In this document: positions 26,235 to 33,862 of the stretch, piece by piece
How the letters are laid out: every line of letters begins with the position of its first letter
How positions within the stretch are numbered: position 1 is the first letter of the stretch
Origin: Coriobacteriaceae bacterium
GTDB lineage: Bacteria; Actinomycetota; Coriobacteriia; Coriobacteriales; Atopobiaceae
Direction of reading: 5' to 3'
DNA length: 64,000 nt
NCBI GenBank assembly: GCA_004557505.1
Contig: SFGZ01000014.1
Span: forward strand, 1 to 64,000
Program-made: the position numbers and the translations under genes
Notes under the pieces: model-generated
Databases searched by the model: none
What the model was told of the DNA's origin: nothing
Seen by the model: only the letters and a program-made list of their open reading frames with translations

Positions 26235-26666
26235 CTAGTCGATGGCGACCCTTGTGGCGCCCGCCTTGTCCGCCCGCTTGGGGACGCTCACGGTGAGCAC
26301 GCCGCCGTCGAGCTTCGCGGTGATGCCGGAGGTGGCGGCGTCCTTCAGGTATACGCCGCGCGTGGCACTCCACTCGCCGGTCTCCCTGTGGAGGTAGCTC
26401 CTGCCCCTCTGCTCGTCGGACTCCTTCTTGTCCACCGAGATGGAGAGCCTGCCCTCGTCGAGCTCGACGTCGACATCGCCCTTCCCGACGCCCGGGAGCT
26501 CGGCGGTCACGACGTACTTGTCGCCCGCGTCCTCGACGTCCATCCTGAAGGCACGATCGCTTCCGGCGACGGCCGCCAGCGGGGCGAAGAAGTCATCGAA
26601 CGCGCCAAAGGGCCAAGCCCTGCGAAGTGCCTGCTCGTAGTTGCTATACGGAACCATGCCAGCCAT
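26235..26666 (-). CDS. Small heat-shock protein Hsp20/alpha-crystallin
   Basis: A 143-residue small heat-shock protein. The alpha-crystallin domain runs from about residue 40 (FRMDVEDAGDKYVVTAELPGV) to GGVLTVSVPKRA near the end, whose VLTVSVPK strand is the family signature. It holds unfolding proteins in a refoldable state as an oligomer. The start at 26666 has AAGGAG upstream; a longer frame to 26729 lacks one. A 7-7-7 inverted repeat upstream at 26773-26793 resembles the HspR box and may control it. Confidence 0.93.
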   Translation of the reverse strand: MAGMVPYSNYEQALRRAWPFGAFDDFFAPLAAVAGSDRAFRMDVEDAGDKYVVTAELPGVGKGDVDVELDEGRLSISVDKKESDEQRGRSYLHRETGEWSATRGVYLKDAATSGITAKLDGGVLTVSVPKRADKAGATRVAID

Positions 26667-26772
26667 ACGTACCACTCCTTCTTGTGTGATGGAAGCCTCT
26701 GCCTTGGGCTTCCCTGGGTTCACTCTCATATGTTCCCGATTGGCTTGACCCTATACATCAAATCTAAGATTT

Positions 26773-26793
26773 TCTAAGTTATTCACACTTAGA
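26773..26793. promoter_or_regulatory. HAIR-like operator upstream of hsp20
   Basis: TCTAAGT-N7-ACTTAGA: perfect 7-bp arms with a 7-base spacer, the geometry of the HspR/HAIR box (CTTGAGT-N7-ACTCAAG), about 110 bases upstream of the Hsp20 start. The bases differ from the HAIR consensus, so the regulator is uncertain. Confidence 0.5.
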
Positions 26794-26920
26794 TATTTGG
26801 CTTGTTCGCAGCTCGCAAGGGCCATCTCATGAGGATGAGGACATCCGCAGGCCTACGGCAAGACCGTCATGGCGGTAGGGGCTAGACTAGACGGGACCAC
26901 AAGCACGAGAGGAGCAGCAC

Positions 26921-28039
26921 ATGCCGGAGGGCAGCCCACCGACGCGCGACGTGATGACGGGGATCCGCCTTGCAACAGCCGTCGCCCTCGCCGCCGCCTG
27001 CCCGCTTCTCGCGCTGCTCTTCTCCCAGCCAGACCTGCAAGCAGTCTTCTTCCCCGGCTACCGTCGATTCTCGAGGGCGCTCATGTCCGCCCTGGCAGAC
27101 GTCACGTCCGTGGTGCCATTTGCCGTGTGGGACTGGCTTCTCGCGGGCCTTGCTGTGGCGGCCATTGCGACGCTGGCGCGCCGCATCCGTCGTCACCAGC
27201 GGGTGCTTCCGTGGTTCTCGGTGGTGGCGCTGATCGTGGCCGCAACGGCATTCCTGGGTACCGCGGGCTGGGCGCTCAACCACTACGCCCCAAGGCTCTC
27301 CCAGGACCTTGGCCTTGAGGTTGGCCAGCACAGCGAGGACCAGCTCGCAAGCGCCACCTCACACTACCTCGACCAGGCGGCGTCCCGTGCCGCGCTGGTC
27401 CCGCGCGAGGAGGACGGCACCCTCTCCCAACAGGACTTCTACGAGCTTGCGCGCATCGCCGGGGCGTCTTACGCGCCGCTCGCCCAGCGCTGCGAGACCT
27501 TCTCGGGCAGCACCGCACCCGTAAAGTCGCTCCTGCTCCTTGGCGAGCCCCTGCTCTTCAGCGGCCACACGGGCATCTTCTGGGCCGCCACCGCCGAGCC
27601 GGGCGTTCCCCCCAACACCGCAACCGCCGAGCTGCCCTTCACCATGTGCCACGAGGCTGCGCACCGCCTGGGCATCGCCAGCGAGGAGGAGGCCAACTTC
27701 TCGGCCTTTCTCGCCTGCTCCGCCAGCGACGACGTGCGTCTCTCGTACTCCGGCTACTACTCCGCCTTCAACTACTGCGCAAACGCCCTTTTTGCAGAGG
27801 ACCCCGAGCGCGCCCGGCAGGTGGTCTTGGAGGCGCTTGCGGGCGAGAACGGCACCGGGGTTGCGCTCGTGATGCAGGACCGCTCGGCAACCCGGGCGCA
27901 CTACCAGGCCTACGAGGGCCCCTTCGAGGACGTGGGCACCACGGTCAACGATGCCTATCTCAAGAGCTTTGGCGAGAGGGCCGGCGTGCGCTCATACGGC
28001 CTGGTGGTGGACTACCTGCTTGCCTGGCTCGACGAGTAG
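26921..28039 (+). CDS. DUF3810 membrane metalloprotease-like protein
   Basis: A 372-residue protein with three N-terminal membrane segments (about 15-35, 65-85 and 95-118) and a large extracytoplasmic or cytoplasmic domain. His244-Glu245-x2-His248 (MCHEAAHRLG) is a zinc HExxH motif, followed by EEEANFSAFLAC, which could supply the third ligand; both fit the DUF3810 family. GAGAGGAG precedes the ATG. It stands alone between hsp20 (divergent) and a small membrane protein gene. The substrate is unknown. Confidence 0.82.
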   Translation: MPEGSPPTRDVMTGIRLATAVALAAACPLLALLFSQPDLQAVFFPGYRRFSRALMSALADVTSVVPFAVWDWLLAGLAVAAIATLARRIRRHQRVLPWFSVVALIVAATAFLGTAGWALNHYAPRLSQDLGLEVGQHSEDQLASATSHYLDQAASRAALVPREEDGTLSQQDFYELARIAGASYAPLAQRCETFSGSTAPVKSLLLLGEPLLFSGHTGIFWAATAEPGVPPNTATAELPFTMCHEAAHRLGIASEEEANFSAFLACSASDDVRLSYSGYYSAFNYCANALFAEDPERARQVVLEALAGENGTGVALVMQDRSATRAHYQAYEGPFEDVGTTVNDAYLKSFGERAGVRSYGLVVDYLLAWLDE

Positions 28040-28162
28040 CGCGCCGCCACGCCGCCGCTTGCGCGGAAGCCTTCTGGCGCCGCTCGCGACGGCGACGACA
28101 CCGCCGCGACGGCACCGCCGGGGCAGTGCTCCGCCGCTTGCGCAGAAGTCTGAGAAACATAC

Positions 28163-28191
28163 TTGAAACAGTATTTCCAACGTGTTACAAA
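28163..28191 (+). promoter_or_regulatory. Sigma-70 type promoter of the small membrane protein
   Basis: TTGAAA (28163-28168), 17-base spacer, TACAAA (28186-28191) in a locally AT-rich stretch, 48 bases before the small gene. Confidence 0.55.
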
Positions 28192-28238
28192 TGATTTGAA
28201 AATTGAAGGCCTTCCAGGAAAGTCGCAGGTGACGGCAT

Positions 28239-28424
28239 ATGCCCAGCATTTCCACATCCAGCCCGCTCATCATCCTCGTCGTGCTTCTCATCATGGTTGC
28301 CCTACTCCTTGGAGCCGTGCTGGTGGCGGCGGTGGCGCAGGCGATCGTGAACAAGATGCGCGGACAGCATGGCCCGCAAGAGAACGTGACCACCTATCCC
28401 ACAATGCTCTACCCGCGCTTCTAG
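28239..28424 (+). CDS. Small single-pass membrane protein
   Basis: A 61-residue protein: seven polar residues, a hydrophobic helix (about 9-36) and a polar tail with KMRGQHGPQENVTTYPTMLY. AGGTGA lies before the ATG at 28239, and a promoter-like sequence lies at 28163-28191. It is followed by a long hairpin at 28483-28516. No family is recognised; the separate promoter and terminator-like hairpin are the main support that it is a gene. Confidence 0.55.
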   Translation: MPSISTSSPLIILVVLLIMVALLLGAVLVAAVAQAIVNKMRGQHGPQENVTTYPTMLYPRF

Positions 28425-28482
28425 GCGAAGACGCTCGGACAACTCGCGGCGGCCGGGGGGATGCCCCGCACGGACAACTCAT

Positions 28483-28516
28483 GGCGGCCCGGACGGGACA
28501 CCCCGCCCGGGCCGCC
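28483..28516. terminator. Bidirectional terminator-like hairpin between the small gene and coaX
   Basis: GGCGGCCCGGACGGG, loop ACAC, CCCGCCCGGGCCGCC: 15-bp stem with one mismatch, between two genes that point toward each other. Confidence 0.55.
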
Positions 28517-28552
28517 GTTGCATGCAGCGGCAAACGGCCCCGCGCGTAGCGG

Positions 28553-29431
28553 CTATCCCCGACGGACGGCCCCAAGCCGCAGCTGGTGAAGGCCGCGAAG
28601 CGTGAGGGTCTCGTCCACCACAGCCGCATGCGACATGAGCGGCGCCACGCGAGAGGCGCCGCTTCCCGTAAGCACCACGCGCGCCTCTCCGCCCAGCTCG
28701 GCAAAGACCCGGTCGAGCAGGCCGTCCACGCGGGCGACCTCGCCAAACACCACGCCGGACTGCATGGCCTCGCGCGTAGAGCGGCCAACGGCCGCCTTGG
28801 GCACTTGCAGCTCGATGACGGGCAGGCGGGCGGCGGCGCGAGAGAGCGCCTGCGCCCCAAGCGCAAGCCCCGGCGCAATGATCCCGCCGAGGAAGACCCC
28901 GTCGCCGTCGAGCACCTCGACGTTCATGGTGGTCCCGAAATCCACCACGACGACCGGCGCCCCATGCGTGGCGCGTGCCGCCACAACGTCGGCAATGCGG
29001 TCGGGACCTATCTCGGCGGGGTCGCGGTAGCGCATGCGAAGGCCCGTCCTGAGGCCCGGCCCCACAACCACGGGGCGCGTGCGACAGGCCGTGGCCAGGG
29101 CCGCCGACCAGGCCTCGGTAAGCAACGGCACCACGCACGAGAGGATCGAGTCCAGCGGCGGCTCGGCAAAGGTCGCGGCTCGCTCGGGCGCGAGGGAGCG
29201 CTGCTCGGCCACATCCTGCGCAAGCACGCCCAAGACCTGGGCGACCTGCATGCGGGCCTCGTCGGCGGTGAGCCTCTCGGGCGTGGTGAGCTCCCAGGTT
29301 CCCAACGGCTCATCCGTCTCGCCGGCATCCGCCGAGAAGAGGCCAAAGCTGGTGGAGGTGTTGCCCACGTCAACGGCGAGAACGCAGCGCCTCTCGCCCG
29401 TCGCAGGCTCGGCCTGCTCGCCCTTTCCCAT
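28553..29431 (-). CDS. coaX: Type III pantothenate kinase
   Basis: A 292-residue CoaX. VLAVDVGNTSTSFGLF near the N-terminus is the phosphate-1 motif; GPDRIADVVAA and VVDFGTTMNVEVLD with GGIIAPGL form the pantothenate and catalytic region. It makes 4'-phosphopantothenate, the first step of coenzyme A synthesis. The start at 29431 has GAAGGGAG upstream. It is divergent from the OPT transporter gene. Confidence 0.94.
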   Translation of the reverse strand: MGKGEQAEPATGERRCVLAVDVGNTSTSFGLFSADAGETDEPLGTWELTTPERLTADEARMQVAQVLGVLAQDVAEQRSLAPERAATFAEPPLDSILSCVVPLLTEAWSAALATACRTRPVVVGPGLRTGLRMRYRDPAEIGPDRIADVVAARATHGAPVVVVDFGTTMNVEVLDGDGVFLGGIIAPGLALGAQALSRAAARLPVIELQVPKAAVGRSTREAMQSGVVFGEVARVDGLLDRVFAELGGEARVVLTGSGASRVAPLMSHAAVVDETLTLRGLHQLRLGAVRRG

Positions 29432-29581
29432 GCGCGCTCCCTTCGACACTGTTGCAGCGGCCATTCGCTATACTCTAGCAAGTCCGCGCGCATGTCCGGC
29501 GCACGGGCACCGGTAACCCGACTCCTCGGCCTGCCTTTGCCGGCCACCAGGGGGGAGCGGATATACGCAAAGGAGAACAAC

Positions 29582-31282
29582 ATGGACAATCCCTCTCGCC
29601 GCGCCTCGTGGCGCGGGCAGCTGACGGCGCGCGGCGTCATCATTGGCTGCATCGGTTGCGTCATCATCACCGCCTCCTCGGCCTACACGGCGCTCAAGCT
29701 TGGCGCGCTTCCGTGGCCAATCGTGTTTGCGGCAATCGTCTCCCTCTTCTTCCTCAAGCTTCTGGGCAACGCAAGCCTCAACGAGGCCAACGTCACCCAC
29801 ACCATCATGTCCGCCGGTGCCATGGTCGCGGGCGGGCTTGCCTTCACCATCCCCGGCGCATGGATGCTGGGGTACGTCGGCGAGGTTGGCTTTGCGCAGA
29901 CGCTCTTCGTGGCTCTTGCCGGCACCGGGCTGGGCCTTGTTGCCACGGCGATCATCCATCGCCACTTCATCGTTGACACGGACCTCGAGTTCCCCATGGG
30001 CGCCTCGGCGGCGCAGACCCTGCGCGCAACCGAGGCCGGCGGCAAGACCGGACGGCGCCTCTTCGCCTCGATGGGGCTCGCCGGCGCCTACGCCGTGCTG
30101 CGCGACGCCCTCGGCGCCATCCCCACCATGCTGGCGGCGCTTCCCATCCCCGGCGTGAGCTTTGGCATCTACAACTCCCCCATGATGCTCTCGGTGGGCT
30201 TCCTCGTGGGCGGCGTGGCCGTGACCTGGTGGTTCGCGGGCGCCCTGCTCGCCAACTTTGGCATCGTGGTGGCGGGCGGCGCCGTTGGGCTCTGGGGCGT
30301 CGACGCGGCGCAGGGCGTCGTAAGGAGCCTGGGCATGGGGCTCATGATGGGCGCCGGCCTCGCTGTGGTGGCAAAGGACATTGTGCCGCAGCTTGCGGGC
30401 ATCGTGCGCGGCATGCGGGACGCGAGCGACGATGCCGCAGGCGCCGAGAGGTCACTCGCCACCGGCAGCGTGCGCACCGACGCCGGCACCTTCGCGGTCA
30501 TTGCCGCCGCCATCGTCGTCCTCATGTGCATGGGGCTGGGCCTCCCGCCGGTCGTGAGCATCGTGGTGGTGCTTCTCGCCTTCGTGACCACCGCGATGAG
30601 CGCGCAGTCGTGCGGGCAGACCGGCATCGATCCCATGGAGATCTTCGGCCTTATCGTGCTGCTTCTTGTCTCGACGTTTTCGCAGGTGCGAGAGGTGCAG
30701 CTCTTCTTTATCGCCGGCGTGGTGGCCGTGGCCTGCGGACTTGCCGGCGACGTAATGAACGACTTCAAGGCCGGCAGCATCCTTGGCACCGACCCGCGCG
30801 CCCAGTGGCTGGGCCAGGCCATCGGCGGGGCGCTGGGGGCAGTGGTCTCGGCGGGCGTCATGATGGCCCTGGTGGAGGCCTACGGTCCCGATGCCTTTGG
30901 ACTGGGCAGGGAGTTTGTCTCGGCGCAGGCGAGCGTCGTGGCCACGATGGTCACGGGCATTCCCAGCGTGCCCGCGTTCGTGATTGGCCTTGCGGCGGGA
31001 ATCGCGCTCTACTGGGCGGGGCTTCCCGCCATGATGCTGGGGCTTGGCGTCTACCTGCCGTTCTACATGTCGTTCACCGCGACGCTGGGGGCTGCGCTCA
31101 AGTGGGTGATCGACCGCGTTCGCGCTGCGCGCACGGCCGGCCTGCCAGAGGGAGAGCGGGCCGCACGCGACGCCGACGCGCAGGAGGCCGGCGTGGTCAT
31201 TGCCTCCGGCATGCTGGGCGGCGAGTCGATTGTGGGCGTCATTCTCGCAATGGTGAGCGTCATCGCGGGCCTTGCGGCGTAG
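29582..31282 (+). CDS. OPT-family oligopeptide transporter
   Basis: A 566-residue membrane protein with about 14-16 segments. SSAYTALKLGALPWPIVFAA and NEANVTHTIMSAGAMVAGG are typical of bacterial OPT transporters, as is SAQSCGQTGIDPMEIFG. These take up small peptides, glutathione or metal chelates with protons. AAAGGAG precedes the ATG at 29582; the frame stays open far upstream but that part is antisense to coaX and shows no protein features. A strong terminator follows. Confidence 0.9.
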   Translation: MDNPSRRASWRGQLTARGVIIGCIGCVIITASSAYTALKLGALPWPIVFAAIVSLFFLKLLGNASLNEANVTHTIMSAGAMVAGGLAFTIPGAWMLGYVGEVGFAQTLFVALAGTGLGLVATAIIHRHFIVDTDLEFPMGASAAQTLRATEAGGKTGRRLFASMGLAGAYAVLRDALGAIPTMLAALPIPGVSFGIYNSPMMLSVGFLVGGVAVTWWFAGALLANFGIVVAGGAVGLWGVDAAQGVVRSLGMGLMMGAGLAVVAKDIVPQLAGIVRGMRDASDDAAGAERSLATGSVRTDAGTFAVIAAAIVVLMCMGLGLPPVVSIVVVLLAFVTTAMSAQSCGQTGIDPMEIFGLIVLLLVSTFSQVREVQLFFIAGVVAVACGLAGDVMNDFKAGSILGTDPRAQWLGQAIGGALGAVVSAGVMMALVEAYGPDAFGLGREFVSAQASVVATMVTGIPSVPAFVIGLAAGIALYWAGLPAMMLGLGVYLPFYMSFTATLGAALKWVIDRVRAARTAGLPEGERAARDADAQEAGVVIASGMLGGESIVGVILAMVSVIAGLAA

Positions 31283-31288
31283 GGAGTG

Positions 31289-31316
31289 GCCCGGCCTGCG
31301 CTGACGCAGGCCGGGC
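31289..31316 (+). terminator. Terminator of the OPT transporter gene
   Basis: GCCCGGCCTGCG, loop CTGA, CGCAGGCCGGGC, then TTCCTTC: perfect 12-bp stem directly after the stop. Confidence 0.85.
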
Positions 31317-31359
31317 TTCCTTCAACGCCTCACTCCTGGGACCATTGACGACGCCACCA

Positions 31360-31607
31360 TTGCGCCGAAGTGGCCCCTGTTACACATCCCATCACGAACT
31401 TGCGCCGAAGTGCCCTTCGTTACACGTGGTCATTCGCTTCGCGAGAGCAGCAGGCACTTGGTTCAACTACTTATACAGTGATCTACCTGCAAGTTCTTAA
31501 CCCTGGCCACCTTGGCCCACTTTGGGGGTGCGCCAAACCACGTGCAACAAGGGGCACTTCGACGCAGCGAATCGTGAGTTTGTGCAATGAGGGCGAGTTC
31601 GATGCAG
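31360..31607. repeat. Four-copy repeat: two direct and two inverted units at 40-base period
   Basis: Units of about 30 bases start at 31360 and 31400 (TTGCGCCGAAGTG..., exactly 40 bases apart). Two diverged units lie in the opposite orientation at about 31537-31566 and 31577-31607, again 40 apart. A shared core reads TGCryCGAA, then CCC and TTrCAC. The 110 bases between the pairs are AT-richer and contain no gene I can support. The whole 524-base gap 31283-31806 contains only the terminator and this element. Confidence 0.7.
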
Positions 31608-31806
31608 GCCACGGGCAGCATTTCGCCCGTGGCGACCCCCAGCGGAGCCGCAGCGCAACAATAGCGTGCATCCCAACCAAGATCCCGACGGAAAGGCCGG
31701 GCGGAATTGCGCGCCGTCACGAGCGAACGCCGCCCCGCCTGCGCCAGGGCGTCGACTGCGGTGGCACCCACGCCGCATTGCTCCATGACTGATGAGGAGC
31801 GGTGCG

Positions 31807-32289
31807 CTATACGGCCTGCTCTCGCCAGCCCTTGCACACGTCCACCCAACCCTCTGCCGCCGAGCAGCGCTCCAGCTCGGGAAGTGTCAGGCCAATCGCG
31901 CTGCTCTCGCTTCCCGCTGCTGGGAACACGCGGTCGAAGCGCCGCAGAGAGACGTCCAGATAGGTGCGCACGCCCGGCCTGACGGCAAACGGGCAGACAC
32001 CGCCCATGGGGTGCCCCACCGTCCGCAGCAGGTCATCTGGTGCCACGAAGCGCGGCTTTGTCCCAAACTCGCGCTTGAAGGCTGCGCTCCAGAGCTTGGC
32101 GTCGCCCGCGCACACCATGAGAACCACACCCTCCCCCACCGCGCACGCCATCGTCTTGGCGATGCGCGCCGACTCGCACCCCAGCTCGCGGGCAGCCAAC
32201 TCCACCGTGGCGCTCGACTGGTCGAACTCGATGATCTTATCGGCAACGCCAAAGGGCTCGAGGTACGCTCGGACGCTCTCGACGGACAT
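31807..32289 (-). CDS. YbaK/EbsC-type aminoacyl-tRNA editing protein
   Basis: A 160-residue protein of the YbaK/aaRS-associated fold. FDQSSATVELAARELGCESARIAKTMAC contains the conserved Lys, and VGHPMGGVCPFAV is the loop lining the active site. Such proteins hydrolyse mischarged tRNAs such as Cys- or Ala-tRNA(Pro). The ATG at 32289 sits 9 bases after GAGAGGGG; 32298 is an alternative. It stands alone next to the frameshifted gene. Confidence 0.9.
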   Translation of the reverse strand: MSVESVRAYLEPFGVADKIIEFDQSSATVELAARELGCESARIAKTMACAVGEGVVLMVCAGDAKLWSAAFKREFGTKPRFVAPDDLLRTVGHPMGGVCPFAVRPGVRTYLDVSLRRFDRVFPAAGSESSAIGLTLPELERCSAAEGWVDVCKGWREQAV

Positions 32290-32370
32290 GGGCGACATCC
32301 CCTCTCGAAGGGCCGCCCTGCTCATCGGGCAGCATCATAAGAAGGTAGCCTACCACCGCTTAACGCCGGA

Positions 32371-33062
32371 TTACCACTGCTGGCTGTAGGACTGGCCGGC
32401 GCCGAGAAGCCCCTCCTCGTGTGAGGCGATGCCGTCGCTCTTGCGGAGCGCACGCCTGTTCACCAGGTGCTCCTTCCAGCCGTAGGAGGGCTGCGGCGGA
32501 GAGGGCGCGTCCGGCTCGCTTACCAGCACCACGGCCTCGCGCGGGCCTGCCAGGGCAAGCTCGGACCGCAGGCGGCCCAGGCGCTCGGCCACGACGGAGG
32601 GCGGGGTGTCCAAGAGGCGGTGTTCCGGCGCATCCCACTGGCACGGGAGCAGGCGCACGACCTCGGCCTCGATGGGGCGGGCGCCCAGGTAGCGCATCAC
32701 GGAGATTCGCCTGTTACCCTCCTGGACGCAGAAGCGGTGCATGTACTCGTAGACTTGACGGGATCGCGAAGACCCTCCGTAGCCTGGATGGCGTAGAGGT
32801 TCGACCACTTGGCAGCAAACTCCGTGGTGGGCGCGAGCACGGGCATGAAGGTGCGCGAGAAGGAGCGCTGACGGCCCTCGGTGCGGGTGCCGACCACCTT
32901 CTCGAGGGGGATCTCCATGGTGCCGAGACGCACCTCGCCGACCGTGTCACCGGGAGCAAGCACGGCATCAAGCGCCGGCAGATAGGGGTAGACGCCCGCC
33001 GATGTGTCACGGCGTAGGTCACGCTTTCCGCGATGAAGGGCCTTTCTGTACTCCTCGATCAT
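32371..33062 (-). pseudogene. Frameshifted ParB-like/DNA-binding-like protein
   Basis: Two overlapping minus-strand frames together encode one 230-residue protein. The first begins MIEEYRKALHRGKRDLRRD at 33062 and reads through EGLRDPVK; the second continues as VYEYMHRFCVQEGNRRISV to a stop at 32371. Adding one C between 32754 and 32755 (one G on the coding strand, AAG-GTC-TAC) restores a continuous frame. The EGNRRISV segment recalls the box II of ParB-like N-terminal domains, and similar sequences are common in Clostridia and Coriobacteria. The function is unknown. Because a single base restores the frame, a sequencing error is as likely as true decay. A palindrome at 33188-33203 lies beside its promoter region. 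Confidence 0.75.
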
Positions 33063-33187
33063 GGTGGCGGACGTTTCCTTTCGTGGCCGAGGGCGCGGAT
33101 GCGCCGGGGCAGCATCGGCGGCGGGCACGGCGGCGGGCGCGGGCCGTGGGAGCCGTGGGAGCCGTGGGCGGGGCGCGGGCCGGGACC

Positions 33188-33203
33188 ACTTGTTCAGACA
33201 AGT
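33188..33203. promoter_or_regulatory. Palindromic site upstream of the ParB-like gene
   Basis: ACTTGT-tcag-ACAAGT, directly downstream of a minus-strand TATACT (33203-33208). Its core matches the site before malE at 48653-48666. Confidence 0.45.
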
Positions 33204-33289
33204 ATACCGTCGCAGGATCGGGATTGCCCGGGCGAGGCGAACGCCCATCGGGCTACCTCGAATGCCCGCCGGGCCACCCCAACGCACGG

Positions 33290-33475
33290 ATTCCAGACGT
33301 TTAGCCATTTCCCGGACGTTTAGCCGCCCCTAACCGTCTAAAACCGGCGGAGCCGCCACGCTGTCGCAAATCCCGGACGTTTAACCGCCCCTAACCGTCT
33401 AAAACCGGCGGAGCCGCCACCACTGCCGCGGATTCCAGACGTTTAGCCATTTCCCGGACGTTTAACCGCCCCGCC
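33290..33475. repeat. Cluster of GACGTTTA/TAACCGTC hairpin repeats
   Basis: Full units at 33313-33357 and 33374-33418 differ by a single base in 45. A 32-base block ATTCCAGACGTTTAGCCATT... occurs at 33290 and again at 33432, and a truncated unit follows at 33454-33475. The family is shared with 24364-24464. Confidence 0.85.
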
Positions 33476-33862
33476 GCGCGCGCCGCCGCAGCACACCCGC
33501 CGCCGCCACTCGTGCGCCCAATGTCGCCCGTAGGCAGAATTTACCCCCTCGTTACCATGCGCCTTCGAGAGATGACGTAGAATCGTCCGAACAGTTTCAG
33601 AGCAAATGCGATGACAGGGCGAGTACTTGCCACGCCATCCCACAGCAAGCGGGGCCAATGAGAACCCGCGGTGGTTGGCAAGGAACATTCCCTCGAGCTG
33701 CTCGGGCGAACGCGCGCCGCATCTGGGCCACCCCCACGCAGGCGGACGCGCAACTACCTCGGGCCGGAGTCCACCGTGACGGGCATCGGGAGAACGTACC
33801 GCGTCTCACCTGAAATCGCATTTCTCGCACGAAATAGGCTGCGCAGGAAGCGAGAGGTGACC

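Larger units (their letters stand above)
33063..33862. other. 800-base divergent region between the ParB-like gene and ilvD
   Basis: No supported gene. It contains a palindromic site (33188-33203), the hairpin-repeat cluster (33290-33475) and a leader of about 350 bases before ilvD. The frame upstream of the ilvD start is open back to 33671 but has no ribosome-binding site or protein features. Confidence 0.6.

Noticed and set aside
28586..29581. A long N-terminal extension of the OPT transporter
   Set aside because: It is antisense to coaX, His/Arg-rich without membrane character, and a good ribosome-binding site sits at 29582.
31360..31607. A CRISPR array (repeats with 40-base period)
   Set aside because: There are only two units per orientation, they are diverged, two are inverted, and no cas genes are near.
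33500..33862. A confident T-box riboswitch
   Set aside because: Only GTACCGCG fits; the AGGGTGG half and a clear specifier stem are missing, so it is kept as a weak finding only.
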